Assembly (NCBI RefSeq): GCF_012273655.1
Contig: NZ_JAAWWP010000002.1
Coordinates: forward strand, 318,017 to 382,016
Length of the DNA stretch: 64,000 nucleotides
From: Streptomyces physcomitrii
GTDB taxonomy: Bacteria; Actinomycetota; Actinomycetes; Streptomycetales; Streptomycetaceae
Direction of reading: 5' to 3'
Positions 19,360 through 28,538 of this stretch are shown in pieces. The translations under genes were made by a program, and so were the position numbers. The notes beneath the pieces are model-generated. The model made no database searches. It was given only the letters and a program-made list of their open reading frames with translations, and was not told where the DNA came from. Numbering within the stretch: the stretch's first letter is position 1; each line of letters begins with the position of its first letter.

Positions 19360-19445
19360 CGGATCGGGCGAGACGCGCGAGGGGCCGGGTCGCCCGCTCC
19401 GGCCGACGCAGCCGACCTGAGCCGAGAACCCACGCGCAGACATGC

Positions 19446-19503
19446 GACGGCACGCGCAGGCAGGTCAACGTGAAGACGGCACGCGCGGGCACGTCAACGT
19501 AAG
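19446..19503. repeat. 29-bp tandem duplication and purine tract
   Basis: Copies at 19446-19474 and 19475-19503 share GACGGCACGCGC, GGCA and GTCAACGT and differ at only a few positions. They are followed by an almost pure A/G run (about 19501-19529). The 215-base gap lies between convergent DUF5691 and icmB genes; no clear hairpin terminator was seen. Confidence 0.75.
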
Positions 19504-19574
19504 GAAGAAGAAGGAGAAGAAGGAGGTGAGAGCGGGGAGAGGAAGGGAACCGGCGCGGAGGCGGGCCGGGGCCG

Positions 19575-19985
19575 TCAGGCGCTCTGCCGGACGTGGGCGT
19601 TGACCCAGTCCACGATCGACTGGGTGGTGGCACCCGGGGTGAAGATCTCGGCGACGCCCTTGGCCTTGAGCGGGGCGATGTCGTCCTCGGGGATGATGCC
19701 GCCGCCGAAGACCTGGATGTCCTCGGCCTCCCGCTCCGCGAGGAGTTCCAGGACGCGGTTGAAGAGGGTGTTGTGCGCGCCGGAGAGGATGGACAGGCCG
19801 ATCGCGTCGGCGTCCTCCTGGATCGCGGTGTCCACGATCTGCTCGGGCGTCTGGTGCAGGCCGGTGTAGATGACCTCCATCCCGGCGTCCCGCAGGGCGC
19901 GCGCGATGACCTTGGCCCCGCGGTCGTGCCCGTCCAGACCCGGCTTGGCGACCACTACGCGGATCGGCCCCGTTGCCACACCCAT
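19575..19985 (-). CDS. icmB: B12-binding small subunit of isobutyryl-CoA mutase (IcmB-like)
   Basis: 136 residues, exactly the size of known Streptomyces IcmB proteins. The cobalamin lower-ligand motif DxHxxG is present ([13 protein letters not shown]), as are SILSGAH and GGGIIPEDD, which bind the nucleotide tail. It pairs with a separate large subunit (IcmA) to interconvert isobutyryl-CoA and butyryl-CoA, feeding polyketide and fatty acid precursors. No large subunit lies nearby, which is normal for this gene. The ATG at 19985 follows GGGAGG. Alternative: the small partner of another acyl-CoA mutase. Confidence 0.9.
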   Translation of the reverse strand: MGVATGPIRVVVAKPGLDGHDRGAKVIARALRDAGMEVIYTGLHQTPEQIVDTAIQEDADAIGLSILSGAHNTLFNRVLELLAEREAEDIQVFGGGIIPEDDIAPLKAKGVAEIFTPGATTQSIVDWVNAHVRQSA

Positions 19986-20465
19986 CACTGCCTCCCACAA
20001 GGTCCGGCATACAGGTCTCTGCCTGCCGGCGCGGTATCTACGACGACCACAATGTACGTCCGGCGGAGCACGCCCCGCCCCGGGGACGGACGCGCGCCCG
20101 GGGGCCGGATGTGAACGCACGTTATCGTCCACGCCGCGCGACCGGCAGTTTCGTGAACGCGACAGAGGGGGAAATCACACAGTGGGACAAGTTCATCGCG
20201 TACCGGTCCCTGCTGGGCGGTGACAGAGGGCCGCCACCGGGCCGTTGCGCAGGGGAGCCGCTCCGACCACCTCCCCGCTCCGTGAACCGCACGGACAGCG
20301 GGCAGCGAGGTGCTCTCGGGGGCCGAGAGGGCCGTCCGGCCGCAGAGTCCGCCCACCGTCGCTCTTCGGGGAGCGGACTTCACCGTACGTGTCCGCCGGT
20401 CACCGGTTCCCCCGCGAGGGCACGCGGGACACCGACGTCCGGCGCGTGCCGACGGGAGGTCGGCC
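19986..20465. promoter_or_regulatory. Divergent intergenic region icmB / hydrolase
   Basis: This 480-base gap should contain both promoters; no clear -10/-35 pair could be fixed. It contains a possible 13-codon reading frame, GTG at 20182 to TGA at 20223, with GAGGGGGAAA eight bases before it, which could be a leader peptide. Nothing else is recognisable. Confidence 0.35.
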
Positions 20466-21323
20466 ATGCAGGTGACCAAGGCGCTGCCGCTCATCCCCCT
20501 GTGCCGCAAGCTGCTCCCGGACAGGCTGGCCGGGCTCTCCATGACCCTGCTCAAGGCGAGCCTGCTGGAGGCCGCGATCCTCGCGGGGCACCTCGTCCTC
20601 TACCCGGCGGGCTTCACCGCGGAGCGCAGGCCCGCGGCCGTCCTGAAGAAGGAGGGCGGCGAGCAGGAGCCGACCCCGCTCCCGGCGGACAGCCGGCCGC
20701 CGGTGGTGCTGCTGCACGGCTTCATCGACAACCGCTCCGTCTTCGTCCTGCTGCGCCGCTGGCTGAACCGGGACGGGCGCCACCATGTGGAGTCGCTGAA
20801 CTACTCCCCGCTCACCTTCGACGTCCGGGCCGCCGCCGATCTGCTCGGCAAGCACATCGAGGAGATCTGCGCCCGTACCGGCCACCGCGAGGTCGATGTG
20901 GTCGGGCACAGCCTCGGCGGGCTCATCGCGCGGTACTACGTGCAGCGGCTCGGCGGGGACGCGCGGGTGCGCACCCTGGTCACGCTCGGTACCCCGCACG
21001 GGGGGACCCGGATCGTGCCGCTGATGGACGCCCACCCGATCGTCCGGCAGATGCGGCCGGGCTCGGACCTCATCGAGGAGCTGCGGCTTCCGGCGCCGCA
21101 CTGCCGTACCCGCTTCTTCAGCTTCTGGAGCGAGCTGGACCAGATCATGGTGCCGCTGGAGACCGCGCGGATCACCCACCCCGACCTGATCGCCCAGAAC
21201 GTCCGCGTCAGCGGCGTCGGCCATCTCGCGCTGCCGGTGCACCCGGCGGTCGCGACCCGGATGCGGGAGATCCTGAGCAGCGTCGAGGACACCGCGGGGA
21301 AGGCGGGACTCACCGTCGCCTGA
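20466..21323 (+). CDS. Alpha/beta hydrolase, lipase-like
   Basis: 285 residues from the ATG at 20466 (GGGAGG upstream). An N-terminal hydrophobic segment (LLEAAILAGHLVLY) suggests membrane association. The lipase fold shows VVLLHGFIDNRS (oxyanion region), the nucleophile elbow GHSLGG (GHSLGGLIARYYVQRL), an Asp-containing strand and a C-terminal His in VSGVGHLALP. It resembles triacylglycerol esterases of the LipA-like group. Substrate unknown. Monocistronic, between icmB (divergent) and the M23 peptidase gene. Confidence 0.9.
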   Translation: MQVTKALPLIPLCRKLLPDRLAGLSMTLLKASLLEAAILAGHLVLYPAGFTAERRPAAVLKKEGGEQEPTPLPADSRPPVVLLHGFIDNRSVFVLLRRWLNRDGRHHVESLNYSPLTFDVRAAADLLGKHIEEICARTGHREVDVVGHSLGGLIARYYVQRLGGDARVRTLVTLGTPHGGTRIVPLMDAHPIVRQMRPGSDLIEELRLPAPHCRTRFFSFWSELDQIMVPLETARITHPDLIAQNVRVSGVGHLALPVHPAVATRMREILSSVEDTAGKAGLTVA

Positions 21324-21821
21324 ACCGCCTGAACCAGCTGCATCAGGGGCGCAGTTACCCGCGCCGGGGGCTCACGGTGACCCGGGTGCGGGGCCGCGGA
21401 CCGCCGCGACCGCGAACCACGGGCCGCCTCGACCGGAAGAGGACGACACACCAGCACCGGACGGTTCGCAGGAGTTCCCACAGGATCCGGCGAAGCAGAT
21501 GCAGGGGTTCACTGCACGCGGGCCCGCCAATACCCGTCCAGGAGTGGGGAATTCGGGCGGAGGCCGAGGGTCCGGCGCGGCCGGAGCGGGTCCGGAAACC
21601 TCGAACAACCCTCGAACATAGAGCCAAGGCTGGGTCTACAGCACGACGAAACGCGGCCGAATGCCCGTTTCCCGGAGCGGTGAAACCTGCGGAAGATTGT
21701 GGCGCCCGCATACCGCCGGGTACAGTCGCCGCACTGCTCCGCCAGCCGGATCAGCGCTTCAACGGTCCACGACCGTGGGTCCCCCGGACCCGGCCCTGCT
21801 GTCGAGGCGAAAGAGAAGTTG
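21324..21821 (+). promoter_or_regulatory. Upstream region of the M23 peptidase gene
   Basis: This 0.5-kb gap ends in a leader of about 90 bases. A sigma-70-type promoter is seen at 21697-21726. A small hairpin (CCACG-ACC-CGTGG type) lies in the leader near 21765. I looked for a c-di-AMP (ydaO) riboswitch, because related cell-wall hydrolase genes carry one, but could not recognise its core. Confidence 0.4.
21697..21726 (+). promoter_or_regulatory. Sigma-70-type promoter for M23 peptidase
   Basis: TTGTGG (21697-21702), 18 bases, TACAGT (21721-21726). The -10 fits TAnnnT. The predicted start lies about 90 bases upstream of the GTG at 21822. Confidence 0.5.
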
Positions 21822-23852
21822 GTGAACGACCGTCACCCGTCGGGGTTTGCTCCGGCACCGGCACCCGACGCCGCCTCCACCGCTCATGGTCTCTACGACC
21901 AGACCGGGCAGCAAGGGAATTACCCCGGCTACGACGGCACCGGCAGCTACCCCGTCCCCGGCTTCGACGCGGACCCCCTCTTCGGCGAGATGCCCGGCTC
22001 CGGCTACGACACCGGAAGTTGGGGCACCACCGGCGGCTACCCGGCAGCGGGCTCCGCTCAGGACCCCTACCCCTACGCCACACCCGAGGCCGCCTACGGC
22101 GCCGGAAGCCACGACGGCTCCGGAACCTGGGCGGCTTCCGCGCAGGAGGCCAGGGTCCCGGCCCAGTACGGCGGCCCCGAGGACACCGGCCAGTGGCAGC
22201 AGAGCCCCTTCGACCCGGCGGCCTTCGACGGCTCGGGCTTCGACGCGGCCGGATTCGCGCAGCAGACCGGGCAGTTCGACACCCGGACCTTCGACCCCTC
22301 CGGCTACGCCTCCCTCGGCTACGAGACCCAGAGCCACGAGATGCCGGGCTTCGCGCCCCAGGCCTTCGAGACGCAGGGTTTCGACTCCCAGGGCTTCGGG
22401 ACGCAGGGCCTCGAGAGCCAGGGCTTCGAGCCCCCGCACATCGAGAGCCCGGGCTACGCGACCGGGAACTTCGCCACCCAGAGCTTCGAAGTCCCGGGCC
22501 ACGCCCAGGACTTCGGCACCCAGGACCAGTACCCCGGCTTCCCGCACCCCGGCTACGAGGGCCAGGGCCACCCGGCACCGGAGGCCTACGGCACCGCGTC
22601 CTTCGAGACGCACGGCTACCCGACCCACGACGGGCACCCGTCCCACGAGGGCCCGCAGACCGGGTCCCACCCGCACCCCGAGGCGTACGGCACGCACTCC
22701 GCCTACGAGGTGCCGGGCGGGTACGCGAGCGAAGCGCCGTACGAGACGCAGCAGTTCGACGCGCTCGGCTACCCGACCGGGAGCTTCCCGGCGCAGCACG
22801 CCGAGGGCCGGGCCTTCGCCGAGCAGCCCTTCGAGACCGGCGGCACCCCGGGGCACTTCGAGACCGGCAGCTTCGAGACCGGCACGTACGAGACCACCGG
22901 CTTCGACACCGCCACCTTCGAGGCGATCTACGAGGCCCCGGCCTACGAGGACGTCCGCCACGACTCCGGACCGGCGGACCACCGGCCCGCGCCCGACGAG
23001 GCCCACGAGGTCGCCCCGGCCGGACCGGAGGCCTCCGGCGGCGAGGGCCACACCGGTGAACTCCCCCGGGTGACCGCCGGGCACCCGGCGGACCCGGCCG
23101 GCGGCCGGGCCCGGTCCCGCGCCCGGCGCCGTACCCCCTCCAAGCGTTCCGCGCTGCTTACCGTCGCCGTCCCCTCCGCCTGTGTGATGGGGGTGGCGGG
23201 CATCGCGGCGGCCTCCGTCGGGGACTTCGGCGAGGGCGACACCGCGGAGGCCCAGGCCTCCGCGCCGGATCCGGCGAGCGTGCGCCCCTCGGTCGCCAAC
23301 AACAAGCTCGACTCCCAGCTCCAGGGCCTCTCGGCCGACGCGGGCGACTTCGCGGACCGCGCCAGCCGGACCCAGGAGCGCATCGACCTCAAGGCCAAGC
23401 AGGAGGCCGAGCGGAAGAAGGCCGCCGAGGAGGCCGAGCGCAAGGAGCGGCTGCGCCCGAAGTTCGTCCTCCCCGTCAAGCAGCACGGGCTGAGCGCGTA
23501 CTACGGCCAGGCGGGCGTCAACTGGATGTCGGTGCACACCGGCATCGACTTCCCGGTCTCCTACGGGACGCCGGTGATGGCCGCGACCGACGGCACGGTG
23601 CGCACGCAGTACAACACCGCCTACGGCAACATGGCGATCGTGACCGCCGAGGACGGTACCGAGACCTGGTACTGCCACCTCTCCAGCCACAAGGTCTTCA
23701 GCGGCAGCGTGAAGGCGGGCGACACCATCGCCTTCTCCGGCAACTCCGGCAACTCCACCGGCCCGCACCTGCACTTCGAGGTGCGCCCCGGCGGCGGCTC
23801 CGCCGTCAACCCGCTCCCCTGGCTGAACAGCCACGGCGTGGACCCGCAGTAG
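21822..23852 (+). CDS. M23 metallopeptidase with long Phe/Gly-repeat N-terminal region
   Basis: About 676 residues from the GTG at 21822 (GAAAGAGAAG upstream; the protein begins VNDRHPSG). Residues 1-430 are low-complexity, rich in Gly, Phe, Tyr, Thr and Gln, with repeats such as FETQGFDSQGFGTQG and FETGSFETGTYET. A basic patch (RARRRTPSKR) and one membrane segment (about 444-464) follow, so the repeats should be cytoplasmic. Outside come a Lys/Glu/Ala coiled coil (residues about 510-545) and an M23 LytM domain with zinc/catalytic motifs HTGIDF near residue 571 and HLHFE near 648. It probably cleaves peptidoglycan cross-bridges. Confidence 0.93.
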   Translation: MNDRHPSGFAPAPAPDAASTAHGLYDQTGQQGNYPGYDGTGSYPVPGFDADPLFGEMPGSGYDTGSWGTTGGYPAAGSAQDPYPYATPEAAYGAGSHDGSGTWAASAQEARVPAQYGGPEDTGQWQQSPFDPAAFDGSGFDAAGFAQQTGQFDTRTFDPSGYASLGYETQSHEMPGFAPQAFETQGFDSQGFGTQGLESQGFEPPHIESPGYATGNFATQSFEVPGHAQDFGTQDQYPGFPHPGYEGQGHPAPEAYGTASFETHGYPTHDGHPSHEGPQTGSHPHPEAYGTHSAYEVPGGYASEAPYETQQFDALGYPTGSFPAQHAEGRAFAEQPFETGGTPGHFETGSFETGTYETTGFDTATFEAIYEAPAYEDVRHDSGPADHRPAPDEAHEVAPAGPEASGGEGHTGELPRVTAGHPADPAGGRARSRARRRTPSKRSALLTVAVPSACVMGVAGIAAASVGDFGEGDTAEAQASAPDPASVRPSVANNKLDSQLQGLSADAGDFADRASRTQERIDLKAKQEAERKKAAEEAERKERLRPKFVLPVKQHGLSAYYGQAGVNWMSVHTGIDFPVSYGTPVMAATDGTVRTQYNTAYGNMAIVTAEDGTETWYCHLSSHKVFSGSVKAGDTIAFSGNSGNSTGPHLHFEVRPGGGSAVNPLPWLNSHGVDPQ

Positions 23853-23922
23853 CGCGAGGCAGTCGCACGCGGCCCCGGCGACCGTCGGGTCCGTGCTTCC
23901 CTGCCTGCGCCCCGGACCTGGA

Positions 23923-24438
23923 CTACGGCCGCCGTACCTCGAATTGGAAGCAGCCGTACTCGACGGCGCGTATGTGCACCAGGGCCACCCGCGGATCCGC
24001 GAAGGCCTCGCCGAGTGCCTTGTCGAAGCCGGGCCCGGCCTCCTCGGGGATCTCGAAGAGGCGTCCCCCGACGATGTGCCCCGCGCTGTCGTAGCGGCGC
24101 AGGGTGCGCAGCGCGCCGGGGCGCGTGAAGGGATAGCCCTCCCCGCGCGGCCCCGGGCACTCCTCGGCGTGGACGAAGACCGGCCCGGCCTCGTCGTAGG
24201 CCCCGGGGGCGGCACCGGTCATACGGGCCCAGCGGCGCAGCGGCGCGTAGGAGACCAGGGCGACCCGCTCGCCCGCCTCGATGGGGCGCAGGCAGCAGCG
24301 CAGCGGGCTGCCCACGCAGTCGAGCGGGACGCCGTCCTCGCGGGCGGTGTACGGGCGCGCCGGCCGCCCGGAGTCGTCGGTGCCGCGGAGCTCCGCGAGG
24401 GCGGCGGGCGGGATGGGGAGCGGGGTGTAGGTGGTCAT
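23923..24438 (-). CDS. DUF1203 domain protein
   Basis: 171 residues, close to the family length. Conserved segments include DGVPLDCVGSPLRCCLRPI near the N-terminus, VFVHAEECPGP in the middle and a C-terminal VALVHIRAVEYGCFQFEV. The cysteines and histidines in these segments hint at a metal or cofactor site, but no function is known for the family. Cytoplasmic, with no signal peptide. It lies downstream of pcrA on the same strand, 86 bases after the pcrA stop, and is convergent with the M23 gene. Confidence 0.88.
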   Translation of the reverse strand: MTTYTPLPIPPAALAELRGTDDSGRPARPYTAREDGVPLDCVGSPLRCCLRPIEAGERVALVSYAPLRRWARMTGAAPGAYDEAGPVFVHAEECPGPRGEGYPFTRPGALRTLRRYDSAGHIVGGRLFEIPEEAGPGFDKALGEAFADPRVALVHIRAVEYGCFQFEVRRP

Positions 24439-24524
24439 GCGGCCAGTGTGCTGCGGCCCTGACCGGCCGGCTGGCGGGAATCGGACGGGGAGATCGGCGG
24501 TGCCTCAGGGCGCCTGGTGAGGGG

Positions 24525-27011
24525 TCAGAGCTTCTCCACCGGTGCGTACCGCAGCAGCAGGCGCTTCGGCTTGGGGTCGCCGAAGTCGACGGTGGCCTCG
24601 GCGTTGCCGCCGGTGCCCTTGACGCCGACGACGGTGCCGAGGCCGAACTGGTCGTGGGTGACCCGGTCGCCGACCGCGAGGGAGACGACCGGCTTCTCCC
24701 CGGCCCGGCGGGTGGCGAAGCCGGAGGCGCCGCCCTGACCCCCGCGGGCGCGCGAGGAGGAGAGCGAGGCGGCGATGCCGGAGGCCGGGCCCGAGGAGAC
24801 CGGGGCGGGGGCGCCGGTGCGCTTCCACTCCAGGTGGGCGGCGGGGATCTCCTCCAGGAAGCGGGAGGGCGGGTTGTACGAGGGCTGGCCCCAGGCGCTG
24901 CGCAGGGTGGAGCGGGTGAGGTAGAGGCGTTCGCGGGCGCGGGTGATGCCGACGTAGGCGAGCCGGCGCTCCTCCTCCAGCTCCTTGGTCTGGCCGAGGG
25001 CGCGCATGTGCGGGAAGACGCCGTCCTCCATGCCGGTCAGGAAGACCACCGGGAATTCGAGGCCCTTGGCGGTGTGCAGGGTCATCAGGGTGATGACGCC
25101 GTTGCCGTCCTCCTCGTCGGGGATCTGGTCGGAGTCGGCGACCAGGGCGACCCGCTCCAGGAAGTCGGAGAGGGTGGCGCTCTCCTCGTCCTCGCCGGTC
25201 TCCTGCTCGAACTCCAGGGCCACCGCGGCGAGTTCCTGGAGGTTCTCGATGCGGGTCTCGTCCTGCGGGTCGGTGGAGGACTGGAGTTCCGCGAGGTAGC
25301 CGGTGCGTTCGAGGACGGCCTCCAGGACGGTCGCCGGGCCCGCGCCGGACTCGACGACGGTGCGCAGGTCCTCCATCAGCGTGTTGAAGCGCTTGACGGC
25401 GTTGGCGGAGCGCGCGGCCATGCCGTACGCCTCGTCGACCCGGCGCAGGGCCGCGGGGAAGCTGATCCTCTCGCGCTGGGAGAGCGCGTCGATCATCGCC
25501 TCGGCGCGGTCGCCGATGCCGCGCTTGGGGACGTTGAGGATGCGGCGCAGCGGGACGGAGTCCTCGGGGTTGGCGAGCACGCGCAGATAGGCGAGGACGT
25601 CCCGGACCTCCTTGCGCTCGTAGAAGCGGACACCGCCGACGACCTTGTACGGGAGGCCGACGCGGATGAAGACCTCCTCGAAGACGCGGGACTGGGCGTT
25701 GGTGCGGTAGAAGACCGCGACGTCCCCCGCCTTGGCGTCGCCCGCGTCGGTCAGCCGGTCGATCTCCTCGGCGACGAACTGCGCCTCGTCGTGCTCGGTG
25801 TCGGAGACGTACCCGGTGATCTGCGCGCCCGCGCCCGCGTTGGTCCACAGGTTCTTGGGGCGGCGGCTCTCGTTGCGCTCGATGACGGCGTTGGCGGCGG
25901 TGAGGATGGTTTGGGTGGAGCGGTAGTTCTGCTCCAGGAGGATGGTGGTGGCGTCCGGGTAGTCCTCCTCGAACTGGAGGATGTTGCGGATGGTGGCGCC
26001 GCGGAAGGCGTAGATGCTCTGGTCCGCGTCGCCCACCACGCACAGCTCGGCGGGCGGCGGCTGCGGCGCGGCGTCCGGCGCGGGCTCCGCCTCCGGGTCG
26101 GGCTCGCGGCCCACCAGCTCGCGTACGAGGGCGTACTGGGCGTGGTTGGTGTCCTGGTACTCGTCGACCAGGACGTGCCGGAAGCGGCGGCGGTAGTGCT
26201 CGGCGACGTCCGGGAAGGCGCGCAGCAGATTGACCGTGGTCATGATCAGGTCGTCGAAGTCGAGGGCGTTCGCCTCGCGCAGCCGCGACTGGTACATGGC
26301 ATAGGCCTGGGCGAGGGTCTTCTCGAAGCCGTCGGCTGCCTTCGCGGCGAAGTCCTCCTCGTCGATCAGCTCGTTCTTCAGTCCGGAGACCTTGGCGCTG
26401 AAGGACTTCGGCGGGAACTTCTTCGGGTCGAGGTCCAGATCGCGGCAGACCAGGGCCATCAGGCGCTTGGAGTCGGCGGCGTCGTAGATGGAGAAGGAGG
26501 AGGTGAAGCCGAGCTTCTTCGACTCTCGGCGCAGGATGCGGACGCAGGCGCTGTGGAAGGTGGAGACCCACATGGCGTTGGCGCGCGGGCCGACCAGCTG
26601 CTCGACGCGCTCCTTCATCTCGCCCGCGGCCTTGTTGGTGAAGGTGATCGCGAGGATCTGGCCCGGGTGCGCGCCGCGCTCGGCGAGCAGATAGGCGATG
26701 CGGTGGGTGAGCACCCGGGTCTTGCCGGAGCCCGCGCCGGCGACGATGAGCAGGGGGGAGCCGCTGTGCACGACGGCGGCGCGCTGCTGCTCGTTCAGTC
26801 CCTCGACGAGGGCGGCCGAGTCCACCGCGGGGCGCGGGGCGCCGTCGCGGTAGTGGGCGTCGCGGGGTGGCGGCACGTCGTACTTCCCTCCGAACAGGTC
26901 GTCGGGCAGGTCTTCCCGCTCCTCGCCCTCGGGGTCCTCGGGCGGCGGGGGCGCTTCCTCGCGCGGGGCGCGGAGGTCCGCCAGGAAGCTGTCGTCAAAG
27001 AGGCTGCTCAT
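24525..27011 (-). CDS. pcrA: ATP-dependent DNA helicase PcrA/UvrD
   Basis: Superfamily 1A 3'-5' helicase of 828 residues, used in nucleotide-excision repair, mismatch handling and clearing of replication conflicts. An acidic N-terminal extension (about 65 residues) precedes NEQQRAAVVH (Q motif), Walker A GAGSGKTRVLTHR, VDEYQDTNHAQY (motif II), ADQSIYAFRGA (motif III) and LMTLHTAKGLEFPVV (motif V). The C-terminus has the Tudor-like RNA-polymerase-binding segment (VGDRVTHDQFGLGTVVGV). A DNA-damage-type promoter at 27021-27043 places the -10 nine bases from the ATG, implying a leaderless message and supporting this start. Confidence 0.98.
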   Translation of the reverse strand: MSSLFDDSFLADLRAPREEAPPPPEDPEGEEREDLPDDLFGGKYDVPPPRDAHYRDGAPRPAVDSAALVEGLNEQQRAAVVHSGSPLLIVAGAGSGKTRVLTHRIAYLLAERGAHPGQILAITFTNKAAGEMKERVEQLVGPRANAMWVSTFHSACVRILRRESKKLGFTSSFSIYDAADSKRLMALVCRDLDLDPKKFPPKSFSAKVSGLKNELIDEEDFAAKAADGFEKTLAQAYAMYQSRLREANALDFDDLIMTTVNLLRAFPDVAEHYRRRFRHVLVDEYQDTNHAQYALVRELVGREPDPEAEPAPDAAPQPPPAELCVVGDADQSIYAFRGATIRNILQFEEDYPDATTILLEQNYRSTQTILTAANAVIERNESRRPKNLWTNAGAGAQITGYVSDTEHDEAQFVAEEIDRLTDAGDAKAGDVAVFYRTNAQSRVFEEVFIRVGLPYKVVGGVRFYERKEVRDVLAYLRVLANPEDSVPLRRILNVPKRGIGDRAEAMIDALSQRERISFPAALRRVDEAYGMAARSANAVKRFNTLMEDLRTVVESGAGPATVLEAVLERTGYLAELQSSTDPQDETRIENLQELAAVALEFEQETGEDEESATLSDFLERVALVADSDQIPDEEDGNGVITLMTLHTAKGLEFPVVFLTGMEDGVFPHMRALGQTKELEEERRLAYVGITRARERLYLTRSTLRSAWGQPSYNPPSRFLEEIPAAHLEWKRTGAPAPVSSGPASGIAASLSSSRARGGQGGASGFATRRAGEKPVVSLAVGDRVTHDQFGLGTVVGVKGTGGNAEATVDFGDPKPKRLLLRYAPVEKL

Positions 27012-27020
27012 CGTTGCCCG

Positions 27021-27043
27021 AGTCTAGGCGGCCGCACCGACAG
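27021..27043 (-). promoter_or_regulatory. RecA-independent DNA-damage-type promoter (pcrA)
   Basis: On the minus strand: CTGTCGGTG (27043-27035), 8 bases, TAGACT (27026-27021). It fits TTGTCRGTG-N8-TAnnnT except for the first base. The ATG follows nine bases later. Helicases of this family are known members of the mycobacterial PafBC regulon. Confidence 0.75.
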
Positions 27044-27157
27044 CCCGCCGCCGGTTCCCGCTCGCGGCCGCCCAGGGGGCGGAACACACCCTCCGCTTAC
27101 GTGATCTCACCCCCGGCGAAAGTCACGAAAACATATCGGACACATGGCGCATCAACC

Positions 27158-27187
27158 TTCACAGCCGCTCCACGAGTTGGCTAGCGT
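27158..27187 (+). promoter_or_regulatory. Probable sigma-70 promoter of first NlpC/P60 gene
   Basis: TTCACA (27158-27163), 18 bases, TAGCGT (27182-27187), about 100 bases before the TTG start at 27290. A similar CTAGCGT lies about 155 bases before the second NlpC/P60 gene. Confidence 0.5.
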
Positions 27188-27289
27188 GCCCGGCGGGCAG
27201 CCCGTCCGGACCGGCGAGACCGCGCCGGACTCGGGCGCCCGCAACCTCCGGCACGCCCCCGCGGCCGGCCCACGGAAGGAGTCGCCGCC

Positions 27290-28435
27290 TTGGCGTCGCA
27301 CCGCAAGCCGCGCAGCCCCCGTGTGGTGCCCGGCCCCGCCGTCGGCCTGACCACCGCCGCGCTCACCTCGGTCGCCCTGCTCTCGGGGAGCGCCACCGCC
27401 GCGCCCGAGAAGCCGGGGCCGAGCCTGGAAGAGGTGCGCAAGAAGGTCGACGGCCTCTACCACGAGGCGGGCGTGGCCACCCAGAAGTACAACGCGGCCA
27501 AGGAGCGCTCGGACGCCCAGCGCCGCAAGGTCGACGGCCTCCTCGACGACGTGGCCCGGCGCACCGAGAAGCTGAACGAGGCCCGCGCCGAACTCGGTTC
27601 CTTCGCCGCCGCCCAGTACCGCACCGGCGGCGTCTCGGGCACCGCCACGCTGCTGCTCGCGGACGACCCGGCCCAGTACTTCGACCAGACGCAGCTGATG
27701 CACCGGCTGACCGGGCGGCAGAAGAAGGCCGTCGACGACTACCAGTCGCAGCAGCTGTCCACCGCGCGCAAGCGGGCCGAGGCGACCAGGAGCCTGGCGA
27801 AGCTGACCGGCAGCCGGCGGAGCCTGAAGAGCGCCAAGCAGGACGTGCAGGCGAAGCTCGGCAGCGCACGCGCCCTGCTCTCGCAGCTGACCGCCGAGGA
27901 GAAGGCGCGGCTCGCCGCGATCGAGAAGAAGAAGGAAGAGGAGGCCCGCCGCAAGGCCGCCGCCCTCGCCCGCAAGCAGGCCGAGGAGCGCGAGCGCCGG
28001 GAGCGGGAGGACGATGAGGGCGGCACCGGCGAGGGCGGGACCGGCGGCGGCGAGGAGACCCCCGACACCCCGGGCGGCGCCTCCGCCGCGCAGGGCGAGC
28101 AGGCGCTCGCCTTCGCCCGGCAGCAGATCGGCAAGCCCTACGTCTGGGGCGCCAGCGGGCCGGACTCCTTCGACTGCTCGGGCCTGACCCTCGCGGCCTG
28201 GAAGGCGGCCGGGATCACCCTGCCGCGCACCACCTGGGACCAGGTGAAGACGGGCACCACCATCCCGGTCTCCGAGGCCCGCCCCGGCGATCTCGTCTTC
28301 TTCTACGACGACATCAGCCACGTCGGGCTCTACCTCGGCGACGGCATGATGGTCCACGCCCCGAAGCCGGGGGCCAGTGTGCGCGAGGAGTCGATCTCCT
28401 ACATGCCGATCCACAGCGTGGTACGGCCGGGCTGA
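27290..28435 (+). CDS. Secreted NlpC/P60 (C40) peptidoglycan endopeptidase
   Basis: 381 residues from a TTG start with GGAAGGAG eight bases upstream. A signal peptide (about 1-38, ending SGSATAAP) is followed by a long coiled coil (about 45-235) rich in Lys/Glu/Arg/Ala, a Gly/Thr/Glu linker and a C-terminal NlpC/P60 domain. The catalytic Cys lies in FDCSGL, and His residues lie in HVGLYLGDG and MMVHAP. The architecture matches RipA-like D,L-endopeptidases that cleave stem peptides. A paralogue lies 0.9 kb downstream. Exported, acting in the cell wall. Confidence 0.95.
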   Translation: MASHRKPRSPRVVPGPAVGLTTAALTSVALLSGSATAAPEKPGPSLEEVRKKVDGLYHEAGVATQKYNAAKERSDAQRRKVDGLLDDVARRTEKLNEARAELGSFAAAQYRTGGVSGTATLLLADDPAQYFDQTQLMHRLTGRQKKAVDDYQSQQLSTARKRAEATRSLAKLTGSRRSLKSAKQDVQAKLGSARALLSQLTAEEKARLAAIEKKKEEEARRKAAALARKQAEERERREREDDEGGTGEGGTGGGEETPDTPGGASAAQGEQALAFARQQIGKPYVWGASGPDSFDCSGLTLAAWKAAGITLPRTTWDQVKTGTTIPVSEARPGDLVFFYDDISHVGLYLGDGMMVHAPKPGASVREESISYMPIHSVVRPG

Positions 28436-28538
28436 GCGGCACACCCTCGGGTCGGGCGGGGCCTTCGCCGGGCCGGGCCCGGGGCGCTCGGCACCGTGAC
28501 GCCCGCCCCGCGGCACCCCGCCTCAGGTACTCAGGCGC

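Noticed and set aside
27100..27289. c-di-AMP (ydaO) riboswitch before the first NlpC/P60 gene
   Set aside because: Known for some Streptomyces cell-wall hydrolase genes, but I could not recognise the conserved core here or before the second NlpC/P60 and M23 genes.
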